Numbered from the stretch's first letter, positions 37,473 to 48,444 are shown. The stretch is DNA of 64,000 nucleotides from Robinsoniella peoriensis (GCF_000797495.1 NZ_JTGN01000010.1:1-64000), one strand, 5' to 3'. Translations and numbers: made by a program. The notes: a model not told the origin generated them from the letters alone.

Positions 37473-37549
37473 AATATGTTATCTTTATAACCCTTATGAA
37501 AAAGTATCAAAGTATCTTAGAAAACCAATTTACTCCAGTAAACGTCCAC

Positions 37550-38514
37550 CTATACAAGACAATATTCTTTATATAAACTTTCTCTGGAGCCTTTATCCGT
37601 TACCGCTCTTTTTAAATCGATAGTACGAGCATCATTCATTAAATATAATGTTAACTTAGCTAATAATTCTTCTCCTTCTATCCTTCCTTCTAATCTACCT
37701 TCACTTCTCATATCTTCAAATGCTTTACACATGTCATATTCCTCCTTATCTTCTACCTGTGCCTGTTCTATAATCTCTGTTAACTTTTCATTTTCGCCTA
37801 ATAAGATGAAAATGATTTCTATCGTTTCTCTACTTAACCTGCTATATCTGACCTTATTTTTCTTTACATGAGTTTTCATCCGGTTTTTATCATCTGCATA
37901 CTTAATAATACCAAATACTTCTCTTAAATCAGTTTGAAAATATTCCAGATGTTCTATTTTTTTTACATCCAGAACGTGTATCCTATAATTTGGCAGGTAT
38001 TGGCGTAAATTCTCCATTTCCTTAGGTATATCCAACATACTATGTAAATCCATGCAGCCATCCCAAGGTTTTTCACCAAAGTATACAATCAATGTAAAAA
38101 CCGGCAGCAGTTTATCCTGTTTCTTCATGCCTGATAAAAATTCATCTGTACTGCCATAATCTCCTGTTTCTCTATATTTCTTTTTTAATGCTGCACCTGA
38201 TCTACATAATTCAAAGCATCATACAACATATTTCGAATTACCATTGCATAATGAATATGTTCCTGGTTCTCGCAGGCCAGGATCATAAAATTTGCGCCCG
38301 AAGCTGCCATTTTAATTATATCCCGGTTTCTTCGAACTACCCTTTTCCCAACTTCCTGATTACCCGGTATGCATTCCTGTGCGGAGTCCAATGGGGATAA
38401 ATCTTCGAGATGTATGATTTGATTTCCCTCAAAACAAGCCCCATTATATAAGTCCGCAAAATGTTCCGGCTTTCCAAAAAATATCTTAGCAGCAATATCT
38501 CTTTCATGTGTCAT
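37550..38514 (-). pseudogene. Rpn/PD-(D/E)XK nuclease-family transposase gene with a frameshift
   Basis: Two minus-strand frames together make one Rpn-like (PDDEXK nuclease family transposase) protein of about 320 residues. The N-terminal part (38514-38185) includes the catalytic-type segment MILACENQEHIHYAMVIRNM. It ends at TAA just after DQVQH. Shifting by one base restores KKYRETGDYGSTDEFLSGM and runs into the C-terminal frame ending at 37550. One missing base near 38190 explains the break. The stop comes before the A-rich run, so programmed slippage there is unlikely. The start at 38514 follows GGAGG. Confidence 0.78.
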
Positions 38515-38899
38515 AGATTCCTCCTTTTCATTCTGAATACAAAGACACAAAAATGAATGTAACGATTCTAAAGGGAAACGGTACGGAATATGTACCAAAC
38601 GAAAAATAGAATTTTAAGAACTTTAGAAATAAGAGTTGATTCAATGAAATGTATCTATGTATTGCTTTTCTTTATTATACAATAAACCATTTTAAAATTC
38701 AAGCAGTATTTTTATATTTTGTGAAACGTGATTTCTATTTTAATTTCATTATATATTATATGTGATTTTTGTTCTTGCCAGTTCATAGGTTTATTGTCAT
38801 AACAACTCTAAAGCCGTTATCATAAAACCGATTTGCATTCTTCCGGTTTCTGTGAAATTGTGGTCATAACTTACTTCCTTTTGTTATAATAAATTCTAT
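38515..38899. other. Intergenic stretch without a gene
   Basis: AT-rich sequence between the Rpn pseudogene start and the terminator of the GH43 gene. I see only the ribosome site of the Rpn gene and no convincing coding frame or structured element. Confidence 0.5.
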
Positions 38900-38932
38900 G
38901 AGTTATAGCGCATATAACCTGCGCTATAACTC
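38900..38932 (-). terminator. Terminator of the GH43/GH51 unit
   Basis: A 13 bp perfect stem (GAGTTATAGCGCA / TGCGCTATAACTC) with a seven-base loop, 58 bp after the GH43 stop codon. The tail is only moderately T-rich. Confidence 0.6.
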
Positions 38933-38989
38933 ACATTTTATCGTATCGTATATTATTTTTTTATCTAAAGTGAAAGGATTGGCGAAGTA

Positions 38990-41900
38990 TTATATTACTG
39001 TTATATCAATCTCTGCTTTCTTACCATTAAAAGTTTTTGCCGTAATTGTTGTTTTTCCTTTCTTTTTTGCTGTTATTTTCCCAGTAGAGGACACAGATGC
39101 CACATTCTTCTTGCTTGAACTGTAACGCATTTTATAGCTGGCTGTCTTTGATGGGAAATTCACTTTTAATTGATATGTTCTGCCCTTTTTCAAAGTCTTT
39201 TTTGATACTTTCAGGGTGATTTTTTTAGGCGCTTTTCGTACTGTTACTTTGCAGATTGCTTTCTTTCCATTCTTTGTCACAGCAGTTATCGTAGATTTTC
39301 CTGTTTTTTTGGCCGTGATTTTACCGGAAGCCGATACGGATACTACAGATTTTTTATCTGACTTCCATGTCACTTTCTGTGATGCCGTTAACGGAGAAAC
39401 CACTGCCTTAAATGAAAATTTTTCCCCAACACCCAGCGTAATCAATGACTTATTCAATTTTACTTTAACAGGTGTTTTCGGATCTGGCTTTACAGGATTC
39501 TTTGTAAATTCTGCTGTCACTGTGAGATTATTCTTCAGCACATCACTTCTCTTCGCCGTTGTCACTCCATCGCTCCATCTGCGGAAACTATAGCCTGCTT
39601 TTGCCACGGCTGTTACTTCTTTCGTTGCGCTTCCTTCTTTCACTTTCTGCACTGATATACCACTGATGGATCCTCCTATGCCTGCCAGATAAGACGCTGT
39701 ATATTCTTTTGCTTCCGGCTCTTCGTTCATTACAAATTCTGCAGTAACTGTCAGATCCTTTTTCATTACATCACTTCTCTTTGCCGTTGTCACTCCATCG
39801 CTCCATCTGCGGAAACTATAGCCTGCTTTTGCCACGGCTGTTACTTCTTTCGTTGCGCTTCCTTCTTTCACTTTCTGCACTGACATACCACTAATGGTTC
39901 CACCTTCACCTGCCAGATAAGACACTGTATATTCTTTTATTTCCGGCTCTGCGTTCTTTACAAATTCCGCAGTAACTGTCAGATCTTTTTTCAGCACATC
40001 ACTTCTCTTCGCCGTTGGCACTCCATCGCTCCATCTGTGGAATATATAGCCTTCTTTTGCCTCGGCTGTTACTTCTTTTGTTGCGGTTCCTTCTTTCACT
40101 TTCTGTACTGACAGTCCAGTAATGGTTCCGCCTTCGCCCGGAAGATAGACAGCTGTATATTCTTTTATTTCCGGCTCTGCGTCCTTTACAAATTCAGCAA
40201 TAACTGTCAGGTCTTTTTTCAGCACATCACTTCTCTTCGCCGTTGGCACTCCATCGCTCCATCTATAGAAACTGTAACCTTCCTTTGCCACGGCTGTTAC
40301 TTCCTTCGTTGCAGTTCCTTCTTTCACTTTCTGCACTGACATCCCACTGATAGCTCCGCCTTCGCCTGCCAGGTAAGATGCCGTATATTCTGTTACTTCC
40401 GGCTCTTCTGCCTGTTCATTTTTTATCTCCTCTGCGCTTAATGCTCTATTGTAGATTTTCACATTGTCATAGGAACCTTTAAAATATGGATCCGGATAAA
40501 ATGATTTACCCAGGTATGCATTCAGGTTCTCGCCCAGTTCACTGATATTACGGACACCCACTCCACTTGTTTCTCCTGCCTTTTCTCCATCTACATAGAG
40601 ATACATTTTGTGATTTTCCATTACTACAGATACACGCATCCACTTATTCAGAAATTCATTCCCTTTTAGCTTAATTTCTTTTTCCAAAAAATTTCCTCTG
40701 GCCGTAATGGCATTTCGAATTTCATTGGGTCTTACTTTCAGGAACATATATTTATTAATATCCTTCCCAATAGCGAAGTCAAAATGGTACTCCTGGGTAG
40801 ACTCGGCCTTAATATCCATTGATATTGTCAAATTATCCAGGCCATCAAAAAGCCCCGTTGGAAGCTGTGCATAAGTTCCTTCTGAACCATCCAGATACAA
40901 CACATTGCTGCCCTTTTCTGCATCATACCTATATGCAGCCTTGCCAAAAAGCTGTCCGTCATTATTTTGCGCTTTGTCTTTTACTATACCTTCTTCGACC
41001 TTTTCTTCAAAATCATAGTTTAAAATAGCCTCGGTTTTTTCTTCAGCATATTTTTCATTATTGACTCCCCATTTTGCCACAAGGTTATCATATTCTTCCT
41101 GTGTAATAGGTATCACAGAACCATGTTTTGCACCATCCGTTAAGGTATAAGTGTTATCCGCTGCAACTTTCACACTATTTGGTTCATCCAGGTTATTTGT
41201 AAAGAACGGAACATATCCTCTTGCTGTCGGAAATCCATATTCGTCTACCAGGATACACCACTCATTACGGTCAGAGAACTTAAACATAGTAGGACCTTCG
41301 TAGGTACCCCGGAAAGTCTCCAGACATCCCGGCGCAGTATTTTCAATGCGCTGGAACTCCATGCCTCTTGCTGTAAAATCTCTGCCTCCGATATTATAAA
41401 CAGGCGGCTCTGTATAATCCAGTAACTTTGGTGAGGATTGCAAATATACATACCCTTTGGCAGATTCCTTCAATAGCCGGTAGTAACTGTCTCCTTCTTT
41501 ATATATATCTGCATCAATTGTATTAATGCCAGGATCTGAATAGAGTTCCGCTTCTGTAAAGGTTACAAAATCTCTGGTCTTGGATACAAAAATATACCCG
41601 TGTCCGCTGTCTCCAGTCAGGCCAGTCAGCGGGCTGGACCAAAATACCAGATATTCACCGGTTGTTTCATCATAAATTGCAGCCGGTGCCCATGCACATC
41701 CGGCCCCTATGCCAGAAGCCACATCTGCCGTCCTGCTCTCTGTCCAGTTGACTAAGTCAGTTGACTCCCATATTACCAATGCATTGCTGCCTATACTAGC
41801 CATCAAACCCCAATTACCGCCATATTTAGGATGGTGGATATCAAGATCTGTTCCAATCAGATAAAATTTATCTCCTTCCGGTGAACGGACGATGTAAGGA

Positions 41901-43384
41901 TCTCTTACGCCCAAATCTCCCACGGCAGACTCAAGAATCGGAGCGTTATCATTTAACGCCGTCCATTGCAGCCCATCCTTACTTACACCAAAATAAATTT
42001 GCTGTAGGCTGGTTCCTACCACAAGCTCATTAAAATGGACATAAAGATATGCTGCATATTCTTTTTGAGCCGCTTTTTTCTTTACGGTCAGGTCAAACTC
42101 TTTCGTATCACTGATGTCTCCCAAAGTAATCGTAGCTGTAAGCTTTACCTGTTTGTCCTTCTCACCTCTGGTGACCACGCCTGCCGGAGTTTCAGCATAT
42201 TCTTCATTTTCAACAGCTTTATCCGTTATTACATTTGTATCCGAACTTTCCCAGGTAATGGATGCCCCATTTAACTCTGTTGCAAGCGTAATATTTTCTA
42301 CAACCGGATCTGCATTGTCTATGGTTAATTGTTCGATTGCTTCTGCGACTATAGAGGCATTTGAGATCACCATGAAATGAAAATCTCTCGTTTTTTCTAT
42401 GCTTCCATAAATTACGGATGCTGTTAATGTTACCTCAGTATCTTCCGCTGGTTTTGTTACAATTCCTGTTTCCGATATGATCTGGGGATGTGAACTTGTC
42501 CAACTAATAGCCGCTCCATTCTTGCCGGTTGCCGGAAGATCCAGATCCCCTTTTGCTTCTCCTTCTTCCAGTGATAATTCAGAGATATCCATTTCCGCTT
42601 TTTCTTCGTCAGAAAGTCCCTGCTGCTCCGCATAGTTTCTCCATACCTGATCAGCATCCAGAGCATTATCATATACGCGGAAATAGGCGATGCTGCCTAC
42701 AAATCCGGGATCCGGATCAAACAGGGATTTTCCCATATATCCAATGCAATTTTCTTTTTTTGCATTGTTTATAATAGTCTGTACAGAATATCCATGACTG
42801 ATACTGCCTGACAGTGTTCCATTTATATAGAGATCCGCTGTGCTATTGTCATGAAATACCATTGTCGCCCAAGTATCTGCACCGGGTGTAACCACATTAT
42901 TTTTCATAACAAACTTTTCCCCTGCCGGTTTCTGTTTGAGGGCAAACACGGTATTTCCTTCACTGCGCATAGGATTCAAAAATACATAATCCGCAGTATC
43001 TCTGGCACCCAGATTATATACCCAGGCATATGCCTTCTGACTGGTATTAAATTTCAAATCGATTGTAAAACTTTCGTCGTCACCAAATGTACCTTCCGGG
43101 AATTCTATATACTGACTCTTATTTCCGGTAAAAATAAGATTTCCCTCATTGATATCCCCTTGTCCCATGGATACCATATTTGCATTATGCCCGCCTGCCT
43201 TATCCTCTAATTTTCCATCTTCGGTCAGCGTCATCTCATAATTTGTAATTAACTGGACAGCCTCATTGGCAGATGCCTGACTTTCCTGCTCCTCTGCCTC
43301 CACTTGCATACTTCCCGGTATCGAAGTCAAAATCATAGTTGCTGTTAATATCGCCGGTATTACCCTCTTCACCCACTTTTTCAT
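38990..43384 (-). CDS. Secreted GH43-type multidomain arabinosidase/xylosidase
   Basis: This 1464-residue secreted enzyme has a signal peptide, a LamG domain (about 35-265), and two atrophied Ig-like domains. A five-bladed GH43-type catalytic domain spans about 450-780; Asp495 in GVRDPYIV is the expected base and YEGPTMFKF carries the expected acid. A second LamG domain (about 800-1000), four tandem Listeria-Bacteroides-type repeats and two Big_2 domains follow. GH43 enzymes release arabinose or xylose from plant polysaccharides. No cell-wall anchor is visible. The start at 43384 follows AAGGAG. It lies downstream of the GH51 gene. Confidence 0.87.
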   Translation of the reverse strand: MKKWVKRVIPAILTATMILTSIPGSMQVEAEEQESQASANEAVQLITNYEMTLTEDGKLEDKAGGHNANMVSMGQGDINEGNLIFTGNKSQYIEFPEGTFGDDESFTIDLKFNTSQKAYAWVYNLGARDTADYVFLNPMRSEGNTVFALKQKPAGEKFVMKNNVVTPGADTWATMVFHDNSTADLYINGTLSGSISHGYSVQTIINNAKKENCIGYMGKSLFDPDPGFVGSIAYFRVYDNALDADQVWRNYAEQQGLSDEEKAEMDISELSLEEGEAKGDLDLPATGKNGAAISWTSSHPQIISETGIVTKPAEDTEVTLTASVIYGSIEKTRDFHFMVISNASIVAEAIEQLTIDNADPVVENITLATELNGASITWESSDTNVITDKAVENEEYAETPAGVVTRGEKDKQVKLTATITLGDISDTKEFDLTVKKKAAQKEYAAYLYVHFNELVVGTSLQQIYFGVSKDGLQWTALNDNAPILESAVGDLGVRDPYIVRSPEGDKFYLIGTDLDIHHPKYGGNWGLMASIGSNALVIWESTDLVNWTESRTADVASGIGAGCAWAPAAIYDETTGEYLVFWSSPLTGLTGDSGHGYIFVSKTRDFVTFTEAELYSDPGINTIDADIYKEGDSYYRLLKESAKGYVYLQSSPKLLDYTEPPVYNIGGRDFTARGMEFQRIENTAPGCLETFRGTYEGPTMFKFSDRNEWCILVDEYGFPTARGYVPFFTNNLDEPNSVKVAADNTYTLTDGAKHGSVIPITQEEYDNLVAKWGVNNEKYAEEKTEAILNYDFEEKVEEGIVKDKAQNNDGQLFGKAAYRYDAEKGSNVLYLDGSEGTYAQLPTGLFDGLDNLTISMDIKAESTQEYHFDFAIGKDINKYMFLKVRPNEIRNAITARGNFLEKEIKLKGNEFLNKWMRVSVVMENHKMYLYVDGEKAGETSGVGVRNISELGENLNAYLGKSFYPDPYFKGSYDNVKIYNRALSAEEIKNEQAEEPEVTEYTASYLAGEGGAISGMSVQKVKEGTATKEVTAVAKEGYSFYRWSDGVPTAKRSDVLKKDLTVIAEFVKDAEPEIKEYTAVYLPGEGGTITGLSVQKVKEGTATKEVTAEAKEGYIFHRWSDGVPTAKRSDVLKKDLTVTAEFVKNAEPEIKEYTVSYLAGEGGTISGMSVQKVKEGSATKEVTAVAKAGYSFRRWSDGVTTAKRSDVMKKDLTVTAEFVMNEEPEAKEYTASYLAGIGGSISGISVQKVKEGSATKEVTAVAKAGYSFRRWSDGVTTAKRSDVLKNNLTVTAEFTKNPVKPDPKTPVKVKLNKSLITLGVGEKFSFKAVVSPLTASQKVTWKSDKKSVVSVSASGKITAKKTGKSTITAVTKNGKKAICKVTVRKAPKKITLKVSKKTLKKGRTYQLKVNFPSKTASYKMRYSSSKKNVASVSSTGKITAKKKGKTTITAKTFNGKKAEIDITVI
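39486..40410 (-). repeat. Four tandem 76-residue repeats inside the GH43 gene
   Basis: Each unit is about 228 bp and encodes a Listeria-Bacteroides-type module with the pattern SVQKVKEG, then KEVTAVAK, then FRRWSDGV, then LTVTAEF. The two units at lower coordinates share over 100 identical bases, indicating recent duplication or gene conversion. Such modules usually act as spacers or binding units. Confidence 0.85.
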
Positions 43385-43423
43385 TGGTTTATCTCCTTCA
43401 TAAATCAATTTAAATACCTTTTT

Positions 43424-43454
43424 GGGACAAGCACTTCTATATCATGCCTGTCCC
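43424..43454 (-). other. Intercistronic hairpin between GH51 and GH43 genes
   Basis: GGGACAAGCA pairs with TGCCTGTCCC (one mismatch) around an 11-base loop. No T tract follows on the minus strand, so it probably affects mRNA stability rather than ending transcription. Confidence 0.4.
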
Positions 43455-43462
43455 TAATCAGA

Positions 43463-46400
43463 CTACCTCACTTTAACAACGCACTTTGCTTTCTTACCAT
43501 TGCTGCTCTTTACTGTGATTGTAATTTCTCCTTTCTTTAACCCTTTTACCACACCTTTGGAGCTGACAGAAGCAATCTTCCTGTCAGAACATGTCCACTT
43601 TAGCTTTTGTATGGTAGTGATTGGATTTCTCGTTACTTTCAAAGTCAGTCTCTTTCCTCGTTTCAGGCTCACTTTCTTACTTATTTTTAAACTCTTGGTT
43701 GCAACCTCTTTCTTTTGAACATGCACCTTTACTTTCGCTGTTCCACCCTTTGTACTGGTAACCGTAATTGTTGCCGTACCTTTTTTCTTTCCGGTAATCT
43801 GCAGGATGCCTTTTTTCAATTTTACACTGGCTATTTTTTTATCGCTGCTCTTTGCTGATTTTAACTTATCTCCTTTGATTGAAGAAGATTTTATTTTAAC
43901 AGCACTTGTTGTTTGTTTGATACGCAAAGGGATTGAAGCTGCATTTAATTTTATCTTCGATTTCGTGACCGGTTTTACATCCGGCTTTGGAACTGGTTTT
44001 GGGTCCGGTTTGGGCGTTGGCTTCGGGTCTGGTTTTGGTGTTGGAGGTATCACTGTTTTTGCCTTTACTGTTATTGCACATGAGGCTGATTTTTCGCCGG
44101 ATTTAACCGTAATCATTGCTTCTCCTGCCTTTAAGGCTTTTACTGTTCCATTTTCTACCGCAGCAATATCCGGTTTGCTGCTGATCCATTCCACACTCGG
44201 ATCTGTTGCATCCTCCGGTGAAACCTGCGCATTTAAGGTAATACTCTCACCGATTTCCATAACTGCACTCTGTCTGTCTAAGGTAATATCACTTACTTTA
44301 ATTTCTTTTTGGTATGGTACCTTGATTACAGAAAAAGACATAGCCGGAACCAGATATTTTATCTGTGAATTTACAATACTCTGTGTAGTTTCAACCGGTT
44401 TAATCCACTCATCACCAATTCTGTTTTCTCCACCAGCTTCTCCGCTCAGACAGATTATCTCCGCCTGATCAGATGCTAATTGGCATGGATAAGTAAGGGT
44501 GATATCCTTATCAACGTTGTCATGATTTACCAATTTCAGATATATGTACTCATCATCTTTGGAACAAACCTGGTAAATGTCATTTTGATATGGTTTTAAA
44601 TTCCCAGAAAAATCATTGGATTTATCCACTGTATCTGATACATACCCGGCTTCTATTTTACCGTTTACACCATAATTAAAGGTAACTTTCATTTCATCAT
44701 TTACAAGAACCGGAGTAAAATCTCCATAAAAACTATTGCCAATGACTACCTTTCCACGTCCGCTTCTTGCACGCTCAACAGCCGTCATTTTATTATCCCA
44801 GCCGCCAATATTGTACCAGAAATAATTCTCGGTATCTTTTGCTCCTGCCCCTACCAGGAATCCTTCTCTTCCGGCAGTTTTCACTACGGTTGCTTCCACT
44901 ACATAATCGTACCACTCCGGATTATTAATCGCCTGTGGAATCCATACTGCATTCATACCGCTTCCCTGTGAAAATGACATCTTCCCATTTGCGATATTAA
45001 AGCTGCCGGTAGATCCCGGTACTGCCTTCCAGGTCATCCCTGCTGCCCCGTTTGCAGTAAAGTTATCGTCCAGCAATACCTTACCATCTTCCCTGGTTAC
45101 TTTTACATGAGATACATAGCCTTCCGATAACCAGGTTCCAATAATTGGGCTTCCTGTATTCTGAGAATAATTTTCGCCCTGCTTTTCAAGTGTGGTATTG
45201 ACCACTTGGGTACCATAATTTTGTGCAAACATCTGCTGTGTATAATAGTTCGGTGTTGCAAAACTGTCATATTCATCAAAATGTATCATATTCTGTGACC
45301 AGTTAGTGCTTCCGATTTTTTCAAACAATGGTGCATAAGATGCATGGCGGACAATATCTCCATTTCTTTCAATACCGGTCATATACGCTGCATCACAAAT
45401 AGCAGATTCTAAATTATTATTGCGGTTGTCCTGAAGATGAGTTGCATACTCTCCAAGGAATACGTCACTTCCTCCATTTTCTTTTCTGGCATAGTAGTCG
45501 TAACGGTCGTCAGAATTCAGCATGAATTCCTTCGACTGATAATAGTGCTCATCTACCAGGGTTTCTCCAGGATTTTTTTCATTAAGCCAATCCCACGCAA
45601 AACGATAACTCTCATCTTCTGCAGCCGGACCGGAAGAAGAAATTATGGTAATCTTTCTGTCCGGATAGTTGGCACTAACATAACTTTCCACATAGTTTTT
45701 AATATACTCAAAATTATTGAGGTATTTTTCTTTCCAATTTTCATTTCCGATCCCGATGTAGTTTAAATTAAATGTATCTTCATGTCCATTTTCTGCTCTT
45801 TTTTCTGCCCACTCGCGCTGCGTAGGATCACTGCTCGATACGCTTCCCCAGCAGTAGTCAATTAAATTTGTCGCATGCTGTGCAAATTTATCCAGTTCTT
45901 CTCCTTGTGCCGCCGGTGCATTATCCCCATTTGCGAACTGACAGAAGACACCTGCACTTAAAATTGGAAATGGTTCTGCCCCTAAATCTTCACATAATTT
46001 CAAAATTTCGTGGTAACCAAATCCATAGGACTGCATATACCCATATGTATTGGTGTAAGAGCCATTGTCACTTGCCCACTGGTTTCCAATTGCTTTCCTT
46101 TCCTCTAAAGGCCCAATGGAATTCTCCCAGTTATAGTAACTCTCTCTGCCCGCATTTCCCTCAATGATGCAGCCTCCCGGGAATCGGATGAAACTTGGAT
46201 TCAACCCCTGGAGCTTTTCAACCAGATCTTTTCTGATTCCTTTTCCATATGCATAGTTGGTATCACCATATCCATAGGTATTCTGCGGACTTAAAGAAAC
46301 CATATCCATATTCAGCACAGCTCTGTCTTCTGCACCGCTGATAGAGAGAACCAGCTTGCCTTTCTGGGTCTTCTTTGATTCCAGAGTTGCCGTTGCTTTA

Positions 46401-48022
46401 TGCCATGTTCCATCGTTTACCAGATCAATAACTGCTTCCTCTGTCAGATCTTTGCCTGTTTCACTGATTACTTTTACCTTCAACGTTCCGGCATAATCAC
46501 TATCAGCCTTAGTCCAGACAGAAAAGTCGAAGGATTCCCCCTTCACCATTGGCATTGCAGCAGAATTCGGATTATTCATTGGAGCAAATCCGCCATTTTG
46601 CAGAATCATGTTTCCGGTAATCTGTGCATAATTTGTATTCTTATCGTTTAATCCGCCATTCTGGGATACTACGAAACGGTTATCCGCATCGCTGACCCAG
46701 TGTAATTTCCAAGAGTACTGATTTCCTCTTCCAGGTTCGGATATACTGATTGTATTGAAATAATTTTCAAAAGAATAATTCTTTACCATTTCCGGATACA
46801 GTCCACCGTCTGCTGCACTATTGATATCCTCAAAGAATAATCCAATCATCTGCTGGCTGATATCCGCTCCCTGATCGTATGGATCCACAACCATAGAATA
46901 AACGGTATCTCCATTTGGAATGACCGTGATATCAAAGTTTTTTGCATCACTTTCGGATCCGCTGGTCAATCTTGCTGTCAGATGTACCGTAGTTGTTTCT
47001 TCCGGGTTTATTACCGTACCATCTGCCGCAATAATGTCCGTGCGATCACTTTCCCATTCAACTTTTACACTGCCATCTAAAAGGGTATCCGTGAGCGTTA
47101 TCTTTTCAACAAAGGAACAATTCACCTTACCATTCCTGATCTCAGGTATTGTCAGTTCTTTCTTTGCTCTATTCAATAAATCTCCTGATGAAGTACCTCC
47201 GTAGTAGAGATCCGCAATTTCCTGCTCCGAAAGTGCCGTATTATATATTCGCAGGTCTTTAACTCCACCTTTATAAAACATATCTTTATATGGCGACTTA
47301 CCAATGTAAGATACCAGATTTGATCCAAAATCGGAAACAGTCAGATTCAACGGATATGTTTTATATTTTACTCCGTTTAAGTATCCTGTGATATTATCCG
47401 GTGTAATAACAATGGAATAAAGCTCCCAGTCACTGCTGGTAGCCGGTCCATCAGATGGATTGCCGGAAGCTCCCAGACCGATTTCCGTACTAAAAGGCGC
47501 AGATGCATTATAAGAATTTGTCATAACTGCCTTCATGACTCCCTTCGGATTCATGGGATCCAAAATAAAATACTGGGTCGGCATGTCCTTATTAACACTA
47601 TTTGCCTCTGTTCCAAAATAAAACCCCCCATAATTTCCTGCACCTGTTTTATTCTGCAGCCATAATGAAACTGTCAGGGTATCCTGACCATCAAACAATC
47701 CTCTCGGCAGTTCAACATAACCTGCCCCACTTCCATAATTTCCTCCCGGAAATGCCAGAATACTGTCTTTTGCTGTCAGCTTGTTACCTCTGGCTACAGC
47801 ATCATGATTACTGCCTGATACATCTTTAATTGTAGTACCATTTGGCACATTGTCAGACAGCTCTTTAAAATCATAATGAGCTATCAGACCGGACACCGCT
47901 TTTTCCTCTGTCTGCGCAAATGCTGTAGCCGGCACACCAGTCGCCATGACACAGAAAGCCAATGCAAAACTCAAAACTCTTTTTGCCTTTTTTTTGAATC
48001 CTTTTGTCCTTTTTTCCTCCAT
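43463..48022 (-). CDS. Secreted GH51-type alpha-L-arabinofuranosidase with LamG and Ig-like domains
   Basis: This 1519-residue secreted enzyme has a signal peptide, a LamG domain (about 45-275) and an atrophied Ig-like domain. The GH51 catalytic region spans about 370-1000; Glu761 in GIGNEN is the expected acid/base and Glu858 in LGEYA the nucleophile. Big_2 domains, a proline-rich linker of PKPDPKP units and two further Ig-like domains end the protein. It should remove arabinose side chains from arabinoxylan or arabinan outside the cell. There is no LPXTG signal. A GAGAGGG site precedes the ATG. GH43 follows 78 bp downstream, so the two are probably co-transcribed. Confidence 0.88.
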   Translation of the reverse strand: MEEKRTKGFKKKAKRVLSFALAFCVMATGVPATAFAQTEEKAVSGLIAHYDFKELSDNVPNGTTIKDVSGSNHDAVARGNKLTAKDSILAFPGGNYGSGAGYVELPRGLFDGQDTLTVSLWLQNKTGAGNYGGFYFGTEANSVNKDMPTQYFILDPMNPKGVMKAVMTNSYNASAPFSTEIGLGASGNPSDGPATSSDWELYSIVITPDNITGYLNGVKYKTYPLNLTVSDFGSNLVSYIGKSPYKDMFYKGGVKDLRIYNTALSEQEIADLYYGGTSSGDLLNRAKKELTIPEIRNGKVNCSFVEKITLTDTLLDGSVKVEWESDRTDIIAADGTVINPEETTTVHLTARLTSGSESDAKNFDITVIPNGDTVYSMVVDPYDQGADISQQMIGLFFEDINSAADGGLYPEMVKNYSFENYFNTISISEPGRGNQYSWKLHWVSDADNRFVVSQNGGLNDKNTNYAQITGNMILQNGGFAPMNNPNSAAMPMVKGESFDFSVWTKADSDYAGTLKVKVISETGKDLTEEAVIDLVNDGTWHKATATLESKKTQKGKLVLSISGAEDRAVLNMDMVSLSPQNTYGYGDTNYAYGKGIRKDLVEKLQGLNPSFIRFPGGCIIEGNAGRESYYNWENSIGPLEERKAIGNQWASDNGSYTNTYGYMQSYGFGYHEILKLCEDLGAEPFPILSAGVFCQFANGDNAPAAQGEELDKFAQHATNLIDYCWGSVSSSDPTQREWAEKRAENGHEDTFNLNYIGIGNENWKEKYLNNFEYIKNYVESYVSANYPDRKITIISSSGPAAEDESYRFAWDWLNEKNPGETLVDEHYYQSKEFMLNSDDRYDYYARKENGGSDVFLGEYATHLQDNRNNNLESAICDAAYMTGIERNGDIVRHASYAPLFEKIGSTNWSQNMIHFDEYDSFATPNYYTQQMFAQNYGTQVVNTTLEKQGENYSQNTGSPIIGTWLSEGYVSHVKVTREDGKVLLDDNFTANGAAGMTWKAVPGSTGSFNIANGKMSFSQGSGMNAVWIPQAINNPEWYDYVVEATVVKTAGREGFLVGAGAKDTENYFWYNIGGWDNKMTAVERARSGRGKVVIGNSFYGDFTPVLVNDEMKVTFNYGVNGKIEAGYVSDTVDKSNDFSGNLKPYQNDIYQVCSKDDEYIYLKLVNHDNVDKDITLTYPCQLASDQAEIICLSGEAGGENRIGDEWIKPVETTQSIVNSQIKYLVPAMSFSVIKVPYQKEIKVSDITLDRQSAVMEIGESITLNAQVSPEDATDPSVEWISSKPDIAAVENGTVKALKAGEAMITVKSGEKSASCAITVKAKTVIPPTPKPDPKPTPKPDPKPVPKPDVKPVTKSKIKLNAASIPLRIKQTTSAVKIKSSSIKGDKLKSAKSSDKKIASVKLKKGILQITGKKKGTATITVTSTKGGTAKVKVHVQKKEVATKSLKISKKVSLKRGKRLTLKVTRNPITTIQKLKWTCSDRKIASVSSKGVVKGLKKGEITITVKSSNGKKAKCVVKVR

Positions 48023-48374
48023 AAGACTATCCCTCTCTTTATAATAGTTTTCCAGATAGATACAACACAGAGTTTATATTTATCTTATTTAAATAATATC
48101 ACTCTCTTATTATATATGATACGGAGTATTTTATGATTTTTGTTTGATTTTTTATCAGAATATGTTATTTTTTATGCTTTCAAATGATTTCCTGACTATT
48201 TCTAAGACGAAAGAAAATATATTAGAAGTGGGAAAATGAAACTCAATTATTATCATTATAACCTACTTGAAAAGATTATGTATTTATAAAAATCACTCAT
48301 CTTTGTACACTTTTATGATTTGTTTTGAATCTCTTCGATGCTGAATTGAAGGAAAATTACCAGGCACAAAAGTA
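48023..48374. other. Intergenic region upstream of the GH51 gene
   Basis: About 350 AT-rich bases between the esterase terminator and the GH51 start. It must hold the promoter of the GH51/GH43 pair, but I cannot single out a convincing -35/-10 pair. No gene is seen. Confidence 0.4.
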
Positions 48375-48416
48375 GTCGGGCAGTGATAACACCTCACCGT
48401 GCTAAATCTACCCGAC
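48375..48416 (-). terminator. Terminator-like hairpin after the esterase gene
   Basis: GTCGGG at 48375-48380 pairs with CCCGAC at 48411-48416, with a smaller inner stem. On the minus strand the structure is followed by TACTTTTGTG. It lies about 30 bp after the esterase stop codon. Confidence 0.5.
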
Positions 48417-48444
48417 TTCATGATAATTATCATTTTACAGTTAT

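Noticed and set aside
38185-38200. Programmed frameshift in the Rpn-type gene at its A-rich run
   Set aside because: The zero-frame stop codon comes before the slippery run, so ribosomes would end before reaching it.
39486-40410. Tandem repeats as a CRISPR array
   Set aside because: The units are coding, 228 bp long and contiguous without spacers.
43896-44468. Long plus-strand frames opposite the GH51 linker and Ig-like domains
   Set aside because: They are antisense shadows of the Lys/Pro-rich coding sequence and lack start signals.
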